A stretch of 64,000 nt of DNA from Xylaria sp. FL1777. Lineage: Eukaryota > Ascomycota > Sordariomycetes > Xylariales > Xylariaceae. The number at the start of each line of letters is the position of its first letter. Position 1 is the stretch's first letter. The notes beneath the pieces are model-generated. The model ran no database searches. It was not told the DNA's origin and was given only the letters and a program-made list of their open reading frames with translations. A program made the position numbers and the translations under genes. Location: positions 1-64,000 of the forward strand of contig MU400702.1 of the NCBI GenBank assembly GCA_022578965.1. The letters are read 5' to 3'. This document shows, piece by piece, positions 1 through 12,952 of the stretch.

Positions 1-61
1 AAAAAAAATTAAAAAAAAAAAAATAAAAAAAAATAAAAAAAAATACAAAAAAAAAAAATAA

Positions 62-98
<37 letters not shown>

Positions 99-210
99 TA
101 AAAAAAAAAAAGCTAGCAAAAAAAGCAAAAGTGCTTTTTTAGTAATTTTAAGAAACAAAAACCTAAATAATAAAACGCTTAAAAAAAAAAAAAAGAAAAA
201 AAAAAGCAAA
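1..210. repeat. A-rich low-complexity tract
   Basis: Long A runs are broken by single T, C or G, followed by short A-runs and GCA units up to about 210. A small hairpin (AAAAAAGC at 119-126, GCTTTTTT at 133-140, 6-nt loop) lies in it. The complementary strand shows an open frame of 66 codons that is almost all Phe/Leu, an artefact of the homopolymer. Function unknown; it could be a retroelement tail or simple expansion. Confidence 0.7.
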
Positions 211-3200
211 AGCAGCTAACTTTACAAACTAAAATATTTTTAATAACTACAAACTATGCTTTATACACTAAAGCATTTAATAAACTTAGAAAAAAAAGCG
301 CTACTATGCTTTAAAAACAAAGCACTTTAAAAAAAGTTATTTTATTAAAAACTAAAGTTGCAATAAAATAAAAAAAGCTTAATTATAAAAAATTAGTTTA
401 ATATTTATTATATAAAAATAAGTTCTTTTTTAATACTTTTTAAAAAAACTTAAGAATTAATAATATTAAGCTTTTATTTATAATTATAACTTAGCAGCTA
501 TTTTTTCGTAATTTAACTTTACTTTAAAAACAAACATTTTTAATAGCGTACTAAGTAAATTAAGCTAATTTATAACATAAAAAAGCTTTAGTTTAAATTT
601 ATTATTAATAGGTTTGCTTAAAATAACGCGCTTTTTAATAATAAACATATTTATAATTATTATGTTTAAAAATTAAGCAAAAAAGCATAAAAGCAGAGCT
701 ATTGTTTAGCTTATAGTTTTAAAGCTTTAAAAAAAGAAGTATTTTAATATATAATCTTTATAGCAAAGCATACGTTATAATAGCGTTTAAAAAAAGCAAA
801 AAAAGCTGTAGCTTAAGTACTGCAAGCTTTATATACTAATAGCTAATAGCACAAATTTTTTATGCATAGCTAATTATTTTTGCGCGATTTTAAAATAGCA
901 GCAAGTTATATAAATATAATAGCTAATATAATTACTGCTATAAAAAAAGCTAAACTTTATTACTAATATATAGCTCTTTAAAAATTATATATAAACGTAA
1001 AAATTAAAACGGAACTATTGTAGTTTTTTATTTAAGCAAATAAAACAGAAGTACTAAAAAGTAAATAAAATGTATACGTAACGGCTAAAAAAAAAAAAAA
1101 GCAAAAATAAAAATATATTTAAGTATGCAAAAATAAGTAACTTAGCTAAATAAAAACAACTAATATAGCTATTTAAGCTTACACAAAAAAATTAGCCTCA
1201 AATAAACAACAAATAAGCTAAAAATGTAGTTAATATGCTTTATTATACTTAATAGGTCTATAATAAGTCTTATTAATATAAATAATTATTATAAAACAAC
1301 GCTATTATTATAAAATTAATAATAATAGTATATATTACACTTAATATAACAATAATTGTTTTAAAAATACAAGTTTTAGTTAAATAAAATAAATTAAAGT
1401 ATATTTACTATTTCTTTTATTTATTAATTTTATTATATATTATTTTTTTAACTTTTAGTAAAATTTACAGCAAAATATATAGCTGCTTGCTTAAAAACTA
1501 CTATTATAAATAAATATATAGCTACACTTAAGTATAAAAACTAATTTCTAAACTATTACTTTATATAGCATAGCAAAGCATTAAAGTATAATAGCAAGCA
1601 ATAAAAAAAAAAGCTAAAAATAAGTTTTATTAGCTATATATTCTTTTAATGTTTTTAAACAACTTAAAGAATTATATAATATAAAATATAATATTAGTAG
1701 CAGCAAAAATATATATATAAAACTAAAAAAAAAATAAAAAAAAAGTTATTAAAAAGCTTAATAAAATTAACATTTTAAAACATTAGTTTAATAGCATTAT
1801 TTATATTTAACATATTTTTAATAATATAGTAGCAAATTAAAAAAAATAAATATTTTTCTTTTTTTAATCTGTTTTAAAGCTTTATATAACTTAAAATATA
1901 TATTATAATAGTTTAGCTTTGTTAACTTAATAAATATATAATAAAATATATTTTAAAAATAGTTTTAGAACTTATATAAAGAGTTAAATATACTAATGCA
2001 AATATAGCTAAATATAAATAAATGTAAACAAAAGCAAAGTTAAAAATAAACAGTAGTATTATATTATATAAGGTAAATAGTAGTATAGCTATAATAATAA
2101 TATATAATAAGATTTTATAATTTTTTTAATATAACTTAATAAGCAAAAAACAGAACTTATAGCTTAAAAAAAAAAACATCTATTAATTTATGCTAAAATA
2201 TAACAAAAAAATCCATTATTTTTTTTTTTTAACTATTGCTTTTTTTTTATAAGCCTTTAGAATACTGCGTTTTAAGCAACGCGTAATTATAAGCAATATA
2301 TTATTTTTTATACTTTTGTTAGTTATATAAGCCCTTTTATAAAAATTATACATAAAAATAATAGCTTTATTATTATTATTTTTATTTAAAGCTAAATTAA
2401 AGTTAATATTATTTCTATTAGTTGTTTTTAAATCAGTAAACCAAGTTAAAAGTATTTATATTAGTAATATTAAAAAATAGCGTTATATTTAAAGCGTCTA
2501 TTATTAATATTGTTGTTTTAGTAAAGCTTTAACTAAAAAGTATGCAAAAAACACTTTTAGTTTTAGCATTAACTATATTTCTGTTTTTAAAAATAAAATG
2601 CTTAAGAAATATTAATATAATAAGCAACTAAATAATAAATAAGCTTTTATTAATAGATTTTGTAATCTAAAAAGTACAAAGTAAAGTTTTAGTTTTTAAG
2701 TTAGTTATATTTTCTTTAATAATAGTTATAGTTATATTAGTATGCTTTAATGCTATAATAAATGCTAATTGTTTTTAAATATGCCTTTAGTAATATAATA
2801 ATAACAAACTAGCTATAAATAGCAAACCTAGCTCTTTAGTGCTAGCAAACTTAATTATATTAGCTATAATATAAAATATAAAGTCCTTTTTATTTCTACT
2901 AGTAATAAAAGTTATTAAGTTTATATCTTTAATATTTAAGTTCTTTTTATTATAATTAATAAAATTAATAATATTTATTATATTAACGTATTAATAGCAA
3001 ATTACATTACTAAATACTTTTTTAGCAATATGCTATACTAAGCTAAGCGTATAAATTAAAGCTAATATTAGTATTTATTGTTTTTCGTTAACTTTAGTTA
3101 AAATAATAACAACCATAAAAACAAAAACTAAACCTTTAGTTTTTAGGTTATATTACAAAAAACAAATAAAAAAGAAAATTAATGCCCTTTGTTTTTATTT

Positions 3201-4685
3201 TTAGGTAAATTAAATATATATATAATTTATAACATTAGTTATAGTTATTACAGAAAGCTAATGCTAATTTAGATTATTTTGTTTAACACTAAAAATAAAT
3301 ATACTAAGTTTCATAAAAATTTCTAAATAATCTAAAATATTATTTATTAATATAGTGTTTTTATTAGTTCTAAAGTAATTTGTTTAAAACAAAAGTTAAC
3401 ACAAGTAAAAAAAAACGCATTATAATATGTTAAGCTGCTTACTATAGTTATTCTATATTAATATATACTTAACTAAACAAAAATAGTATTGTACGCTAAA
3501 GCACTATATTAACTAACAACTGTTTTTAAGTAGCTAGTAAACTTAAGTTTTATATTGTACTTTGTATTTAAGTGGTCTTATATATTATAAGTTATATTAT
3601 TAAACCGGCTTACTATTATAAAAAATAAAAAAGATAATAAAACATAGTTGCAACTTATAAACAAAAAAAATCAATTATGTTAAATTTATGCTTTTAAATC
3701 TATAATAAAGTTTAAAATATCTAATAAAAAAAAATAAAAGCTATAATAAAAGGTATAAAAAAAACAATAAAAAAACTATTATATAGTATAATTATCTTTA
3801 AGAAAGCTATTTAATATAAGTATATATATATATATATACGCGTATAATACTTGTTAAAAAAATAAAAGCATATTAAAAATTATACTTTAAAACCACTAAG
3901 CATAGTATACTAGGTATAAAGCTAAAAGTTTAGCAAATAAACTAATAAAACTAGTTCTATAGATTTTAAGAAAATTTAAAAGCTATAACTTTAATATAAT
4001 ATTTTATAAACCTTAGTAAAAAAATATTAAACTACCTTTTTAGATTTCTAAGCAGCTAAAAAAAAATTAAAGTATAAACTATAATAAAAGTGCTAATTAT
4101 ACATAATATTTTACTTTTTATAAAGCTAAAGCATTAGCTATTATTAAGCTACTTATAACATTCCAGTTTTAAATTAAATAAACATTTTTAACTAAGTTTA
4201 ATCTATTATTAAGTGTTAAAATTACTACGTATATTAATAAAGCTTTATAATAGTTTAGTTTACTAGTTATTAGCTTAATTAATCATTTTAAGAACACTTT
4301 ACATAAATTTATAAAATTAGTTATGCAATATTAAGCTACTTTTAAAAGTATAATTAAGCAATAAATACTTATAAATGCTATAATATAATTGCATAAAAAG
4401 TAACCAACCTAAAGAGTAAAAACTATAACTTAAAACAAAACTAACAAAAATAAACAAAAAAAAAACAAAAAAAAATAAAACAAAGCAATAATGCTTATGC
4501 TACTATTATTTAAAAAGCTTATACAAAGTAAGCAAATCAAACTATTAGTAAAATTTATTACTATATAAAAATATGTTGTAATAGCTTCTATAAGTTTATA
4601 AACCTTAAAACTTTCTTTTTATTAAAACTTATAAATTTAATATTATATAATATATAATTAAAATTTAACTATAAATATAATGCAT
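211..4685. other. Eroded AT-rich DNA, no recognisable unit
   Basis: No open frame, RNA gene or clear terminal repeat was found. The only simple repeat is a (TA)9 run at 3821-3838 followed by CGCG. Around 2220-3300 the + strand is T-rich and the flanks more A-rich, which may mark old element boundaries, but I could not pair any ends. Confidence 0.5.
3821..3838. repeat. (TA)9 microsatellite
   Basis: An uninterrupted TA dinucleotide run next to ACGCGTA, one of the few CpG pairs in this part of the window. No function is implied. Confidence 0.85.
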
Positions 4686-5006
4686 AAATAACGCGTGCTA
4701 TTTTATAGTATTATTTTATTAAAAAATTAACCTTTAAACATTAAACTAAGCACTAATAATATATAAATATATTAAAACAATAAAACAAAAAGCATTAATT
4801 TTTTTCTTTTTTTTTTAGAAAATTTAACTATAAACATTAAGCATTATTAGCATATGCTATATTATAATTTTATACTTAATAGCATATGCTATTTTGTAGC
4901 TTTATTTTACTTAGTAACGCATGCTATTTTGTAGTTCTATATTTAGCAGCGCGTGCTATTTTGTAGTTTTATTATAACAATAAAACAGAAAGCGTTAAAT
5001 TTTCTA
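4686..5006. repeat. Minisatellite with palindromic GC-core and ~200-bp duplication
   Basis: Five copies of a core resembling GCRYRTGCTATTTTGTAG begin near 4693, 4850, 4882, 4919 and 4951; the last four are spaced 32, 37 and 32 bp. The core contains self-complementary stretches (AGCATATGCT at 4849 and 4881; GCGCGTGC at 4951 is related). A separate direct repeat (ACAATAAAACARAAAGCRTT) occurs at 4777 and 4977, exactly 200 bp apart, so the block looks like a tandem duplication overlaid with short-unit repeats. It keeps more G+C than its surroundings. Copies differ mainly by transitions. Confidence 0.7.
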
Positions 5007-8000
5007 TTACTTATTTATTGTTTAAAAATAAATTAGCACTTTTTTATTGTTTTTTATTTCCTTAATTTAAAAGATCTAAAAGCTATAAAACTGCGCTATG
5101 CTAAATATAATCTATTAACTATATTATTTTTAAAGATCTTAAGCATAAGATTAATATTAGCATATATTATTATAATACTAAAAGCATATCTAGTAAATTC
5201 TAAGTTTAAAAAAACAACAGGTTAAAACTAAATTAATCCTAGTATTTAAGTTAAAAAATCTGCATTAAAAATTACAAATGGTTTTACTTTCCGAGCTTTT
5301 TTTATAACTAAAGTCAGGCCTTTAAAAGCCACAATAACAATTAAAACATAAAAAAAGTATAAGGTTTAATCAAATAGCTTCAAAAGTTATTCTGTTTATA
5401 TATTATTAGCAATAAAATCATATAAAATATTATACTTAATTAAGCAATAATTAATTAGTTATATAATTAACTATATTAATATAAATAATTTTATTTAGCT
5501 AATATTTTAAAAAGTTTAAGTAAATAATTGCTATTGTTTAAATATTGTTAAGTAATTATATATTTTATATTAAATACTTTAACAATAAAGTTAAAAAAAC
5601 ATAAGTATTGCTTTACGTTTAAAAAAAGTTAAAATATAGTTTTATTAAAACCTGTTTATTTTTATGCATTTATGCTTTATATTACTATATAATACAAAAG
5701 GTTTTATAAAGCAATAAACAGCTAATAAATCATTTTAAATATAAAAGTATATAAAGCTATAAATTAAACTAGGTTTCCTAAAAAAATCTAGAACTACGCT
5801 AATAAATGCTTTCTTGTTTAAATTTAAACGTTGTTTACTTTTAGGTTTATTGCTTAAATACTAAGATTTTATAGCTTAACTATTTAAACATAATTCAAAT
5901 AGCTATTGCATTTTTAAACCTAGTTTAATGTTATACTATAGCTATTTTAAATCAAAATATTAGCACTATTAAACTTAGCGTATTTTTTATAAGTAATAAA
6001 AACTATAAAAATACTATATAAAAATAGTTTATATTATACTTAATTTTTAATAGAAATAATTAATATATAACTGTTTTTTTTTCTTATTATATAATATTAA
6101 TTTAATTATTATTTATATAACTAGCATAATGCTTTACTAAAAAACTAGTTGCAACATTTTTGTTGTTTAAACTTTAGACTTTTTCTGGTTTAATAATTTA
6201 TTGCAACATAATAATCTATAAACACTTTTGCAACAGTTTACTTAAAATATAGGTCTTTAATGCTTTTAGATTTGCTAGTATATAAATTATTAATATAAAA
6301 AAGCAAACTTTAAATACTCTTAATTTTATAACGTAGCTTACTAGTTATTTAATTTTTTAGAATTAATTAAACAAATTTATTTTGTTTGCAAGTTTTAAAC
6401 TATAAAAACAAATATGTTTTGCGTTATTTTTATTTCTTATAGCTAAAAGTTTTTCCTTGTTTAATTTATTAATAACGTTTAATATAACCTTAACTTTTTT
6501 ATTGCTAAACTTGCTTTTTTATTATTATATAATGTTTTATTTTGCTTTAAAAAATAATGTTAATCAAAAAAACTTTAAATCATTAGCAATTATTATACTA
6601 AGTAAAACAGTATTAAAACTTAATATGTTTAATCCTAGAACAATTTTTTTATAAAGTTTTATATAATAACTATTTTATAGTATAACTTTTTATTAAAGTT
6701 GCTTATAAAAGAACTAAAGTTTTGCTTTAATATATAAACGCTATAAAAAAAAAGTACAAACATTATAAACTACTTAGTACTAGTTTTAATTAGTATAAAC
6801 TAGTTTAACTTAATTATTAAGCAAAGATTATTTAATGCATATAAAATACTATAAGTAATACTTATTTTTTCTTTAATTTTTGCGTTATTTGCTAATAACA
6901 TTTATGTAATAATTTAATGCGCTAAGTTAACTAAGTTAATAATACTAATTTAAACTAAAATAAAAATTTTGCAAAAGTTATTTAATGCTACTTATATTTC
7001 CTATATACTATAAAAACCAAAAAGCAGCTTATATAAATATGCTTATTTTACATTAGATCTATTAACGCTAAGCAAATGCTAAAGTGTATTATGGCTAATT
7101 ATTTTAACACGAGCTATTTTTATTAATATTTTAAAAAGCTACGTTATTTTAGTTTTATAAAAAAACAATTAATCTTTTTGCATATTTCGTACGAATACAT
7201 TATTAAGTTTTATGCTAAAAATCAAAAATAACTAACAAATGCTTATTACTAATTAAAAAAACAAATTACAGTTTAAAAACAAGATATTTTATATATTGCT
7301 ACTTTTTTGCTTTATGCAGTTTTTAGTTTACGTAATATTGTTTAAGTTTTTTAAATAAATACTATAAAGCTTAAACTATAAAATATTAAAAATTTACTAT
7401 ATATATATTATTAATAAGTTATAAATGCTTTAGCTTAATTAAAAGTTAATAATTTATTATATGTAAATATTTCTATTAATAATGCAGCATTAGCTAGTTT
7501 TCCGGTTAACAATATACTATCATTATTAATAAATAAAATATGTATTCCTGCTAAAAAAAATCTTAATATTACTTAGGTAAACTATATAACTAATTAAAAC
7601 TTTATTTCTAGTATACTAATTAAGCAACTATAAAACTTTTAATATGTTTTTAGTACTAAGTAGCAGTAGTAGCTTAGTTTAATAAAACAAAATAATTTAA
7701 TAAGGTTTAATACATTTATAATATTTAACAAAAACAAAAATATCTAAAGAACTAGTATTAATAAAAACGCTATTTTAAAAATTAAAAAAACTATATTAAG
7801 CATAGGTTTTTATAGTGCTACTTTACTTAAAAGTAGTATTAATACTGCTTGTTTTATAGCAAAAATTGTTAATTTTGCTAAAATTAATAGTATAAAGTAT
7901 TTTAAGATACAGTAGTATATTAGCTTTACTAACTGCTTTAATAAAGATTTTTACTTAAAAGCATTTTTATATTTTTTTTTATATAAAGAAAAAAGGCATA

Positions 8001-11000
8001 AAAATACTTTTGCTATTAAAAATAACATTTATGCTTGCAATACTAGCGTTAGTTAAAACGTTTAGGTTTAGTGTTATTTTTTGCAACATAAAAGTTATTA
8101 TATAATAAATCCTTTTTTTTTATTTCTACTTATAAATAATAAAATTTAAAATAACAGCACTTTTATTTTAAAGGCCTTAATTAAACAAAACGTATAAGCC
8201 GCAGTTTAAAAAGCATGCTGCTTTTTAGGCCTAGCAGATTTAAATATTAAAAAGCGCTTTATTTGCTGTTATAAATATTATAGCAATTTATATATTAAAA
8301 CTATACTAAAAAATATTTAATTAATTAAATATAAACAGCTTTATTTTTGCAAACAAAAAAATATTTTTAAAGGTTAATTATAGTTGCTAATTGTTGCATA
8401 TAGTTTACTTATAATTTAGTTTATTATTAATCCTAAGAATTAAAGCAGCTTTATAATCTTTAAAATAGCGCTTTTTAAAAACTTAATATAAGCTAAAGCA
8501 CTAAATAAATACTAAATAAACTTTAATAGTAATTAATAAAGCTTTAAATTTGCTAAAACTATATATTAAAATCTTATAGCTATTGCTTAAATGTTTTAAA
8601 TATATATAAATATGTTTATTAAAAACGTAATAAAAGCTAGAGCATTTAATAAAGTTGCTGCATATTATAGTATAATAAAAAGCAATAATTAAAAGAGCTT
8701 TTATTTGCATAAAATATTATAGCTAGCTAGCAATACTACAATGTATAAACTAATTAATAACCTAGCTATTAATAAGATTTTAGGCTTAAAAAAGCATATT
8801 ATTAGCTATATAAATTCTTTTTTTAACAAAGTACGCTATGCTTACTAAGTAATTAAAATTTAAAATACTAATAAAAAAAATAGTATTTAAATAACAATTT
8901 AGTTAATAATATTAGTTATGCTACTATTTATATTAACGTTTTAAATATATTAAAGCATTTCTAGTTTAATAAAACATTATTAATATTATATATAAAACAG
9001 CAGCATGTTTTTTTAAATGCTTGCAATAACTGCTATGCTTATATAAACACTTATTAAAAAAAACTATATAAAAAAACAGCTTATTAATTTAGCTATTTTT
9101 AAACGTTAATAAAAGCAACACATATAACTAAAAATAGCTTTATTAAGATTAAAAAAAACCATTTGTATGTTAGTAAAACTAATTTAATTATAGCATTAAT
9201 ATTTTAATATAACTATAACTTTACATTTTTATAAAAATGCCCTTAAACTTTTTTTATTATATATTATATGTTAAATTATATAATAAAAGCGCTAATTAAA
9301 CATTATAAACTTATAGTATTTACAAAAAAAATCCTAGATTAAATAGCATAATATTAATAAAATTAACCTTATAAAAAAAACATAAAAAAAGTAAAAAGCA
9401 ATTTTATTATGCTATTTTTTATAACAAATAATAAAGCTAACATAGTTTTTTATAAGTTTATAGCTTTACTTTTTAATAAGCTAACAACTATTTAAAAGCT
9501 TTTAGCTATTAAAGTTTGTGCTAATTTGCTTAAAATGCTAAACTATTATTTATTTATAAAAAATTAAGCTATAGTTAACTTTAACTACTTTTATACTTAC
9601 GTACTAAAAGTTCTTTTATAATGCATAATTAACTGCTTTAGTTTTAATGCTATTTAGTTACTATTAAACTTATTAAGCAAAAAAAGTTAAATTTCTTTTT
9701 ATATATAAATTTATACGCATAAAAAAACAATGCTTTAAAATATATATTTATATAATTATGTAAGTAGCTTTTATTTTACAAAAAAACCAAAAAGGGAATT
9801 ATTACTATATTATTTTCTAATAAACAAAAATACTTCTTTTTTTAAAAAAATAGTTTAAAAGCTCGTTAATAAAAAGCAGATTTTAGTTCTTAATAAACAA
9901 CTTATTAATAGTATAAATACAAACAATCTAAATTAAAGCGTTATACTAAAGCTTTTATTATTTGTTTTATAGCATTGTTTTAGTACTTTAATTAAACTGC
10001 TTGCTTTTAAACTTTAGAATTATTATTACGTTTAGTTAAATAGCAGGCTTTTATTTAAAGTTAGAAATTTAAATTAGCTAAAAAAGTTAAAAAAAAAAGC
10101 AATAAAAAGCGCTAAAGCATAAAAAAATCAACAAGCTAATTTAATAAATAATAATAACTTACTATTTAATAATAATTAATAACTAATAAACGTAGAAAAA
10201 AACTAGCTAAAAAAATTTCTGCATTTTTTACGCTATAATTTTAACTAGTTTAAATAGTTATTTAAGAAAATAAATAAGCTACTTAATATATTAAATAACC
10301 TTAAATAACTTATTTAGCAAACAAATATTAAAAACGTTAAAAATATGCGTTTTAATATATTTACTAAAAATTAAACAAATATTCTTAACTAAATAAAAAA
10401 TAATAAAAATGGTAATAATATTATACTAGCTAAACAAATTAGCATTGCATTAATGTAACTAGTGCAACCTAAATTAGCAATTTTAAAAAACCACATTAAA
10501 GAAAAAAATAAGTACATTGTTTTAAAAAAGCTAAGTTGCATATATAACTATAAAAACCTAGTTAAAAGAAATAAGTTTATAATACTAAGTTTTAAGTTTA
10601 ACTAAAACTAATAATATTTCTAAATATTAGCATTAAATAATTTTAAAAGCAATACTGCTTTTGTTAAATATTTTCTTTTAATAAAATACTGCATTATTAG
10701 CTATATAATATATGCAGAAAAAAGTTTAAATATAAAACAAAGTAAAGCAGTTTTGCTTGTGTACTAAAAGCTTAACTTTAACATTAATGTAGTACAAAAA
10801 AATGTACTAAAACTACTTATTACTATTAGTTTTTTAAAAAAATAAAGCAGTACTAAAAAATCCGTTGTTATTTAAGCTATATATAAAGTATTCTTTTAGT
10901 TAAGAAAAAAAAACAAAATATTAATTACTGCTTTTACTAAAAGCGCAGCAGTAAGTATTAATAGCGTTACAATATATTTAGCAATAAAGTTTAAAGTATG

Positions 11001-12763
11001 CAATAAACAAACTTTTTAAAGTTTAACATTAAGAAATAAAAGTACTATATAACTATAACAAAATAAGCTTGTTTTTATTATTAATAAAATTAGCATAGTT
11101 TTAGCTAAACTTTTATTTTAAGTTAAAAAAGCTATATATAAAAACTATAACATAAAAAACAAAAAACAATTTAATAGCTTTTTATATATTTTTATAGCTA
11201 GCAACTTTGCTTAGTTTTTTTTAATAAATAGTATATTGCTAGCTAAAGGTTTAACAAATTTAATAGCTTTTATATAAGCAATATATAGCTATATTTTAAG
11301 TAAGCACTTAACGCATAAAAAATGAAAAAAATGCTAATAATAAAACTTAAAAAGCAATAATTATAATTTTAGCAATTAACATATATAAAATATAAATAAT
11401 AAACATAAAAGTTATACTACTTATAAAGCTATTAAAATTATAAGCAATAGCAATAAAAAAGCAATAATTGGTTAAATTGCTTGCGCTATTAAAAAAGCTA
11501 AAAGCTTAGCACTAATAGAAAACGTTGCAAAATTAGTTTGCTTAAAACAGCAAATAAAAACATAAGGCAATATATAATTGCGTAGTTTTTTAAATTAATT
11601 TTGCTTTAAAACTTAAACTAAAAAAAACTAAAATATATTAAATACTTAAGCAACAAATAACTTTTTATTGCTTTATTTTAAGCTTACTAATAAATTTTAA
11701 CTTATTATACGTAATAATAAGCTGCAGTATATTATTAACTTTAAAGCAGCATAGTTATTTTTATAGTGCAATAATTATGTTTTGTTTTTATTTATTTTCC
11801 TATTAAAACATAAGCTAAGTATACTAACAATAAAATACCTTACTAAAGTTTAAAAATACTTATATATACAAATAAATATAAGTAATAAAAAAAAAAAAAA
11901 AGTTCTTATAAAAACATAAGATTTAACTTAGCTATTTTAGCTTATAATTTATTTAATAAAGAAATACTAATTATTATAACAATTAATATTTATTTTAGTT
12001 TAAGTATAATAAACAGAAGTAAATTTTTAGCAAAAAAGTTTATTTTGTTTTTTATAGCAACATATATTTGCTTAGCGCTAAGTATTTATTTTTACATAAA
12101 ACTGCTTGCTTGTATTTTTATTAAAAAAATAAATAACAAAATAATATATTATTTAGCTTTAAAAAATGATATTATACTACTGTTTTTTAGTTTTAAAAAA
12201 TAAAAAGTAAAAGTACTAAAGGTTATTAAATTGCTTGTTATTTTTAGCTAAACAAGCATAGCTTATATAATTAGCTTAGCTATAATTAAGTATAAGGCTT
12301 AAAAAAAAACATTCCTTAAAGTTGCTTTATATTTAAACAAAACAATAAATAGTAGCAAAAAAACTAACAATAAAAAAAAAAGCAGCAAAAAATTCTTATT
12401 TATATATGTTTAATTGTTAAAATCTATTAATTTAAATAGCATATAGTTGCTTAGCAATATAAAGCTAAATATTTTTTTAAATACTTGCTTTTTTATTAAT
12501 TACTAAGCATTAATAAATAAATTAAATAGTATAAACATAAAAACTGAATTAAAAAACAGATTTATTAATATAAAGAAAAAAAAAATATAAAATAATTAAA
12601 ATCTTATAATATATTAACTATTTGCTAAATAATCTGCATACTAAATAAAGAACTAATAGTTTTTAACCTAAAGGATTAAGTTATAATAACTATAAGCATT
12701 AAAATAATAAAGCTTTTAAAAGCATAAAATAACATTATATTTAGTAATAATATATTATATATA
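5007..12763. other. Eroded AT-rich DNA, no recognisable unit
   Basis: No gene or paired termini seen. A slightly less mutated patch lies at about 5280-5345, with TCAGG and CCAC triplets otherwise rare here. The open frames at 6457-6654 (+) and 8501-8710 (-) are low-complexity and lack any motif. A small hairpin is listed separately at 8208-8226. Confidence 0.5.
8208..8226. other. Short perfect hairpin
   Basis: AAAAAGCA (8208-8215) and TGCTTTTT (8219-8226) form an 8-bp stem with a 3-nt TGC loop. It lies in a patch with AGGCC motifs on both sides (8171, 8227) that is less AT-rich than its surroundings. It may be the core of a small eroded inverted repeat; alone it is weak evidence. Confidence 0.4.
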
Positions 12764-12952
12764 TTAGTTAAACTAATTAATTACTTAATTAATTAGTTGA
12801 TTAATTAATTAAACCTTTTGTACTAATATATTTTACTATATTATAAATAAAGTTTGCTATATTTAAAACTTTTTAAAAAGTATATAAAGTAGCTAAAGCT
12901 TTATACCTAACGTTAAAATAAATTAATTAATTAATTAATTAATTAATAATAT
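12764..12952. repeat. Paired (AATT/ATTA) tetranucleotide microsatellites
   Basis: Two runs of TTAA/AATT-type tetranucleotides, at about 12772-12815 and 12921-12949, flank roughly 100 bp of ordinary sequence. The second run is an almost pure (AATT)n. Each run is self-complementary, so the segment could extrude hairpins. This is simple-sequence expansion and no element could be defined. Confidence 0.75.

Noticed and set aside
9..209. 66-codon Phe/Leu open frame on the minus strand
   Set aside because: Translation of a poly-A/T low-complexity tract.
6457..6654. 65-codon open frame on the + strand
   Set aside because: Hydrophobic low-complexity string in eroded DNA, with no conserved feature; same reasoning as for the frames at 8501, 47620, 54455, 57763 and 59901.
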